Part shown: one piece after another, positions 43,079 through 47,245 of the stretch
Layout of the letters: every line of letters starts with the position of its first letter
Position numbering within the stretch: position 1 is the stretch's first letter
Made by a program: the position numbers and the translations under genes
Notes under the pieces: model-generated
The model's input: only the letters and a program-made list of their open reading frames with translations
What the model was told of the DNA's origin: nothing
The model's database searches: none
Assembly (NCBI GenBank): GCA_012727955.1
Contig: JAAYGB010000058.1
Span: 1 to 47,245 of the forward strand
DNA length: 47,245 nucleotides
From: Bacillota bacterium
GTDB lineage: Bacteria > Bacillota > Limnochordia > DTU087 > JAAYGB01
Direction of reading: 5' to 3'

Positions 43079-43110
43079 TTCAAGAGAACTTCAAAGGTCC
43101 TTTGTATAAT
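43079..43110 (+). promoter_or_regulatory. Promoter with internal dyad before the efflux operon
   Basis: A -10 TATAAT (43105-43110) is preceded directly by the perfect dyad CAAAGG-T-CCTTTG (43092-43104). The best -35 (TTCAAG, 43079-43084) gives a 20-bp spacer. Dyads inside over-long spacers are typical of MerR-type regulation of efflux genes; no regulator gene is present nearby. Confidence 0.6.
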
Positions 43111-43164
43111 TACCCTGACAGCAAGAGGAATTTGCTGAGCATTCACAGCTGGAGGTGCCGTGGT

Positions 43165-44253
43165 TTGAGAAGGTTTCTAGTGGTTTTGGTGGGCTTGATG
43201 GTGTTGGCGACAACGGGCTTAGCAGGAGCCCAACAGGTGTCAGCTGCCCAGCAGATCTCCTTGCCCGAGGCAGTGGCCTTGGCTTTGCAGGAGGATATTG
43301 GGCATCAAATTGCCTTGGTGCAGTGGGATAACGCCAAGGTGGCCTATGAGCGCAGTCTGGCTGACAACCTGCTGACGGGCTCGGCCTATAACGCACGGTT
43401 GGCAGAATACACCTTGAAACAGGCGGACACGGAGTATCGGGGGAAGGTGGCCGATGTGGTGGTGGAGACGGTAACCCAATTTGCCGATCTCGCCCAGGCA
43501 GACTTAACCCTCCAGATCCGGGAGAAGGAGTTGGCTCTGGCCAAGAAGCAGTTGGAGCTAACCCGGCAAAAACGAGCAACGCAAAACGCCAGTGAACTAG
43601 ACGTTTTAGAAGCAGAGTCAGCCTTGGCGACGGCGGAAGCCAATTATCAACAGGCCAATGATAACTTAGCCCAAGCCCGGCGCAATTTCCAATTTCTCCT
43701 GGGTGGGCACAGGGCTCTGCCCGATGGGAACTTGCCCTTTGTTCCCCTGACGGTGGATCTTGATGACCTTTTGCAGCGGGCAATCGCCGAAAGTGTGACG
43801 GTAAAGCAGGCCGAGGAGAATGTGGAGTTAGTCAGCTTAGATCTGGAGCAGTTGGAGCTGGAACAGGCGGCTCCCTTGGTGCTAAGGGAGGCCAGGAACA
43901 AAGTGAAATTGGCCCAGCTGCAGTTGGCCCAGGCCAAGGAACGAATTACCAATGAGGTTACTTCAGCATATAACTCCGTCAATCAGGCGGCTCGGCGGTA
44001 TCGCTCCGCTCAGCAGAGCCTGGAGCTGGAGACAAGGACCTTTGCCATTACGAAACAACAGTTGGAGGCGGGACTGAAGACCGCGGACGAACTGGATCGG
44101 GCTCAGATTGCTCTGTGGCAAGCTACCAGCGCTGAGCTCTCTGCCAGGAAGGACTACGTTCTAGCCTACTTGGCCTTTGAGCGCAGTTTGGATCGAGATT
44201 TGAGCGCCAGTGTCCTGGTGCAGCCACCGGCTGAGGTGACCCCAGAAGATTAG
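43165..44253 (+). CDS. TolC-family protein lacking the beta-strand insertions
   Basis: A 362-residue secreted protein. TTG 43165 is the start: GGAGGTG lies 7 bases before it and a signal peptide follows at once (RRFLVVLVGLMVLATTGLAG). It matches the TolC/OEP helical repeats (ISLPEAVALALQEDIGHQIA; ELDVLEAESALATAEANYQQ). Unlike TolC, the helices are joined by short linkers. No amphipathic beta-strands are visible between them in either repeat, and the length is some 60-110 below the usual. It may therefore be a periplasmic helical-barrel protein that does not span an outer membrane, or a partner of the next TolC-like protein. Operon order with 44267, 45705 and 46733 supports a role in efflux. 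Confidence 0.85.
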   Translation: MRRFLVVLVGLMVLATTGLAGAQQVSAAQQISLPEAVALALQEDIGHQIALVQWDNAKVAYERSLADNLLTGSAYNARLAEYTLKQADTEYRGKVADVVVETVTQFADLAQADLTLQIREKELALAKKQLELTRQKRATQNASELDVLEAESALATAEANYQQANDNLAQARRNFQFLLGGHRALPDGNLPFVPLTVDLDDLLQRAIAESVTVKQAEENVELVSLDLEQLELEQAAPLVLREARNKVKLAQLQLAQAKERITNEVTSAYNSVNQAARRYRSAQQSLELETRTFAITKQQLEAGLKTADELDRAQIALWQATSAELSARKDYVLAYLAFERSLDRDLSASVLVQPPAEVTPED

Positions 44254-44266
44254 AGGGAGGACTTTG

Positions 44267-45721
44267 ATGGGCTGTGGGTTTGACACTATTCGAACAACTA
44301 AATTTTACCGGGGCTTGATCCTCATCCCCCTGGTGTTGGTGGGTCTTGTCTGCAGCAGCCTGGCTAGTGCAGAAGAACCCCAGGTACTTACCCTACAAGG
44401 GGCCATGGAAAGGGCGATGGAGTGGGACCCCGCGGTGGTTGCCGCCCAGGATGAATGGCAGGAGGCCCAACTCACCCAGGCCAAGGGCGAAGTGGCACTT
44501 CGTCCCCAGGGGTCGGTATCCTTGCGTCCCGTACAGTTCTCTGGGAAATTGCCGGAGACAGGGGAGTGGGAGTTTGGTCGGGATCTAACCCTGCAGGGAA
44601 GCTGGCAGCCGGTCCATGGGTTCACTCTGTCGGCGACTTCGAAATCCTATCCCGGCAGAAGGACTCGGGAGGATGAGGGAGCAGGGCTTTCCCTGTCCGC
44701 GAATCTAGATCTGTGGCCAAAACCCAGTCAAGGGGATCAGGCTTTGGCTTTACGCAACGCCCGAGAGCTCGTTGATATCGCGGCTGCTAAGTTCCAGCAG
44801 GCCCAGCTGGACGCGGCTTTGACCACCTACCGGGAGTATCGGCTGCTGCAGGTGGAGGTCGCCCGCACTGAGGTATTGGCCCAAGAAGTAGAGGCCAAGG
44901 CCCAGAGCCTACAGCGAGTGGTGGACAAACGGGACCAGGGCTTGGCCGCGGATAACGATGTCTTGGCCGCTAGAATTGAACATGACAGCAGTCAGGCCGA
45001 GTACCGCCGGGCTTTGAGGCAGCTGGAGCAGCGCAAACTACAGCTGGCCCAGCGCTTAGGCTTAAGGGATGGCGATTGGCGGTTGGAGCCCTTACCCCAG
45101 GATATCCCCAGTGTGTCCATTACCATCGATGAAGGGGAAGCGGTTGCCGCCGCCAAGAGCCACAGTCTTCAGGTGGCTCGGTTGGAGCAGTCGCTGGCTG
45201 CTGCTCGGCGCAATTTGCAGGCGCTGCGGCAGGATCTGGGGTTAGCGGTGGGAGTCAGGGGGACTATGGACTTCAAGGAAGAGCACTGGGAAGAGCCCAC
45301 CTATGGCGCCTATTTGTCGGTGTCCTATGAGTTTGCCGATGGTGGGCGCAAGAGCCTCGGAATTAAAGAGGCAGAACTGGCCGTGGAAAAGGCTGAGCGT
45401 AACCTGCAATTGGAACAGGAACAAATTGCAGCTGCAGTGATGGAAGAATTATCGGAGCTGCAGTGGCTTCAGGACCAAGTCAATATTGCCCAGCTAAAAT
45501 GGCATAGGGCCCAAGGAGAGTACCAGGCCCGACAAGGGCAGGCTGAACGGGGCCTGATCACGGCGGAGGCCCTACAGTCCAGTGAGCGGGCCCTGCAGCT
45601 GGCTTGGTTGGACAGCTTAGCGGCAGCGATCGAATACGAGGCAGCTAGACTAGGATTCATGGTACTAATCGGAGAGACTCCTCAAATTGAGGGAGGTGCT
45701 GTTGGTGAGCTCAGTTGGTAA
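44267..45721 (+). CDS. TolC-family outer-membrane efflux protein with beta-barrel segments
   Basis: A 484-residue protein. ATG 44267 is preferred (GGGAGG 6 bases upstream; TTG 44264 alternative). The signal peptide ends at LASA-EE. Two OEP repeats are visible. Unlike the preceding protein, each repeat carries strand-rich insertions: GSVSLRPVQFSG, LTLQGSWQPVHGFTLSATSK and GAGLSLSANLDLWP in the first, and GLAVGVRGTMDFKEE with YGAYLSVSYEFADGG in the second. These are where TolC has its outer-membrane barrel strands. Together with the MFP and ABC genes downstream it should form a drug or metabolite efflux conduit. Its 3' end overlaps the next gene by 17 bp. Confidence 0.85.
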   Translation: MGCGFDTIRTTKFYRGLILIPLVLVGLVCSSLASAEEPQVLTLQGAMERAMEWDPAVVAAQDEWQEAQLTQAKGEVALRPQGSVSLRPVQFSGKLPETGEWEFGRDLTLQGSWQPVHGFTLSATSKSYPGRRTREDEGAGLSLSANLDLWPKPSQGDQALALRNARELVDIAAAKFQQAQLDAALTTYREYRLLQVEVARTEVLAQEVEAKAQSLQRVVDKRDQGLAADNDVLAARIEHDSSQAEYRRALRQLEQRKLQLAQRLGLRDGDWRLEPLPQDIPSVSITIDEGEAVAAAKSHSLQVARLEQSLAAARRNLQALRQDLGLAVGVRGTMDFKEEHWEEPTYGAYLSVSYEFADGGRKSLGIKEAELAVEKAERNLQLEQEQIAAAVMEELSELQWLQDQVNIAQLKWHRAQGEYQARQGQAERGLITAEALQSSERALQLAWLDSLAAAIEYEAARLGFMVLIGETPQIEGGAVGELSW

Positions 45722-46736
45722 GTGGCGCAAGCGTTTCCTTTGGCTTGTGGTTGCTGCAGTCATTCTCGCTGGTGTTCGGTGGTACTTCTCCGCTGGGAAC
45801 AATCAGGAGGCGGTGACGGAAGCCCTTTCCGGTCAGGGCGTGATGACGGTGCAGGAGCGCTCGGTGATTAAGACCATCTCCAGCGCCGGTCAGATTGTCC
45901 CCCAACGGGACTTACTGGTGACCTTTGATGTGGCTGGCAAGGTCCAGGAAGTAGCGGTCAGTTCCGGGGATACCGTGGCCGAGGGAGCAATCTTGGCCCG
46001 GCTAAACAGTGTTAATCAGGAGCTGTCCTATCTAACGGCTAAGCGGGAATGGGAATTGGCTCAATTCGATTCACCCCCGAGTATTGTCAAGGAAAGGGAG
46101 TTGGCCTATCAGGTGGCCAAGTCGGAGCTGGAAGCCACCACCCTGAAGGCGCCCTTTTCCGGGGTAGTGGCCGAGGTCAATATCGACGTCGGTGAAATGG
46201 TTTCCACTACTACCCAGGCTTTGCGGCTGTTGGATCTAAGCCGGATGTATCTAGAGGTTAATGTCGATGAAGTGGATATTCGCCACGTGGAGCTAGGTCA
46301 ACCGGTGACCATCATCGTTGATGCCTACCCCAACTTGACCCTCACGGGGTCAGTGGTGGAAATCGGGATTGTGCCCCGGGGCAGCAGTGACCTAGTGCTG
46401 TTTCCAGTGAAGATTGAATTGGATGAGGTGGATCCCAGGGTCAAGCCGGGAATGAGCGCCGAGGGAAGAATCGTTGTCGACCGGGTCGATGGGGCCCTGG
46501 CCGTTCCCGTGGATGCCGTGGCCCAAGTGGATGGTCAATCGATGGTGACGGTGGTCACCGACTCCGGTAATGTCCCTACTCCCGTGGAAACGGGCATTTC
46601 CGATGGGATATTTGTGGAAATTGTCAGCGGTCTTAAGGCCGGCGATAAAATCTTGGCCAATAATTATCGGGCGGTGGCAAGGCCCGGCTCCATGGGTAGG
46701 GGCGGCCCCGTGGTAGTGGGCGGTGTTCGCCGATGA
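45705..46736 (+). CDS. MacA/HlyD-like periplasmic adaptor
   Basis: About 343 residues; GTG 45705 is preferred (GGAGG 9 bases upstream), with TTG 45702 and TTG 45687 as alternatives. An N-terminal membrane anchor ([18 protein letters not shown]) is followed by the biotinyl-lipoyl strand pair ([20 protein letters not shown], then [20 protein letters not shown]), a short helical hairpin (~40-50 residues) and beta-barrel and membrane-proximal domains ([39 protein letters not shown]). The hairpin is much shorter than in E. coli MacA, so it may reach only part of the way toward the TolC-like protein. The stop overlaps the ATPase start (ATGA). Confidence 0.88.
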   Translation: MSSVGKWRKRFLWLVVAAVILAGVRWYFSAGNNQEAVTEALSGQGVMTVQERSVIKTISSAGQIVPQRDLLVTFDVAGKVQEVAVSSGDTVAEGAILARLNSVNQELSYLTAKREWELAQFDSPPSIVKERELAYQVAKSELEATTLKAPFSGVVAEVNIDVGEMVSTTTQALRLLDLSRMYLEVNVDEVDIRHVELGQPVTIIVDAYPNLTLTGSVVEIGIVPRGSSDLVLFPVKIELDEVDPRVKPGMSAEGRIVVDRVDGALAVPVDAVAQVDGQSMVTVVTDSGNVPTPVETGISDGIFVEIVSGLKAGDKILANNYRAVARPGSMGRGGPVVVGGVRR

Positions 46737-47245
46737 AGGAGCGCACCCCTTTGTTTCGGGTAGAAAACCTGACCAAGGAGTATCCCATGGGGGACTCGGT
46801 GGTCTATGCCCTCCGGGGCGTCTCCTTTGAGGTGTATCAGGGGGAGTATGTCGCGATTATGGGACCCTCGGGCTCCGGCAAGTCTACCTTGATGCATATT
46901 ATCGGGTGTCTAGACCGGCCCACCTCCGGCTCCTACTATCTGCGGAATCGAGATGTCCGTTCCCTGTCCGACGACGAATTGGCGGAGCTGCGGAATTCTG
47001 AAATAGGCTTTGTCTTTCAAAGCTTTAACCTGCTTCCCGGAATGACGCTGTTGGAAAATGTCGAGCTGCCCCTGCTGTATGCCGGGGTGTCGGCGGCGGA
47101 GCGCCGGGAGCGGGCCCGCCGGATGCTGGAGATGGTGGGTCTTGGTGAGCGGCTCCGGCATCATCCCAACGAAATATCGGGAGGACAAAGGCAGCGGGTG
47201 GCCATTGCTCGGGCGCTGGTCAATGATCCTGCCATTGTCTTCGCC
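46733..47245 (+). CDS. MacB/LolD-type ABC transporter ATPase, cut by window end
   Basis: The first 171 residues of an ABC ATPase, in frame to the last base. The start ATG overlaps the adaptor stop by 4 bp. Walker A is GPSGSGKST (44-52); the Q-loop [20 protein letters not shown] and the signature [17 protein letters not shown] are typical of MacB/LolD-type exporters. Walker B is only beginning at the edge (DPAIVFA). The permease part should lie beyond the window. It powers the adaptor and TolC-like proteins upstream. Confidence 0.93.
   Translation, partial: MKERTPLFRVENLTKEYPMGDSVVYALRGVSFEVYQGEYVAIMGPSGSGKSTLMHIIGCLDRPTSGSYYLRNRDVRSLSDDELAELRNSEIGFVFQSFNLLPGMTLLENVELPLLYAGVSAAERRERARRMLEMVGLGERLRHHPNEISGGQRQRVAIARALVNDPAIVFA

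Overview
The window looks like chromosomal DNA of a moderately GC-rich anaerobic Bacillota (Firmicutes). The main evidence is the paired glgC-glgD arrangement with glgA and glgP, since GlgD is a Bacillota speciality. Strong Shine-Dalgarno sites, frequent TTG and GTG starts, a YclNOPQ-type iron-chelate transporter and a rubrerythrin fit the same picture. Two features point to an outer membrane. Both solute-binding proteins carry signal-peptidase-I type leaders with no lipobox cysteine, and an efflux operon encodes TolC-family proteins. A diderm Firmicute, possibly Limnochordia-like, is therefore my best guess. The lineage is an inference and I ran no searches.

Layout. 1-4.7 kb: tail of a GNAT acetyltransferase, a TIM-barrel aldo/keto-reductase-like gene, an MFS transporter, and a chemoreceptor split by an 8-bp tandem duplication. 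4.7-9.3 kb: an AraC regulator with a cysteine-rich sensor half, divergent from a four-gene iron-chelate ABC transporter behind a perfect 7-1-7 Fur box. 9.4-13.4 kb: a DUF378 membrane protein and a peptide-type ABC importer (binding protein and two permeases, no ATPases). 13.4-16.1 kb: a macro-domain protein and a fusion of an EstA-like Ig/esterase with a second alpha/beta hydrolase. 16.2-17.1 kb: a MNT/HEPN toxin-antitoxin pair whose antitoxin gene is frameshifted. 17.1-20.4 kb: rubrerythrin, a permuted papain-like protein, a PHP phosphoesterase and a DUF692/MNIO-like TIM barrel. 20.4-23.8 kb: a structured intergenic region, a second chemoreceptor and an EamA exporter.

24.0-35.2 kb is a compact glycogen operon: glgC, glgD, glgA, intracellular type I pullulanase, glgB, glgP, ribokinase. 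It covers ADP-glucose supply, chain elongation, branching, debranching and phosphorolysis. The co-directional run continues through glutamate dehydrogenase and a uridine-kinase-like protein. A MoxR/DUF58/DUF4129 membrane operon with two small membrane proteins of unknown function follows (37.2-41.4 kb). A MATE exporter lies behind a leader that ends in a terminator-like hairpin. The window closes with an efflux operon: a helical-only TolC-like protein, a fuller TolC-like protein, a MacA-like adaptor and a MacB-type ATPase cut by the window edge.

Most worth a second look: the duplication-split chemoreceptor, the intact HepT toxin beside a broken MntA, the unequal TolC pair, the Cys-rich AraC at a Fur-controlled locus, the unassigned leaders at 20.4-20.7 and 41.45-41.63 kb, and the tandem hydrolase fusion. 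I saw no tRNA, rRNA, CRISPR array, insertion sequence or prophage.
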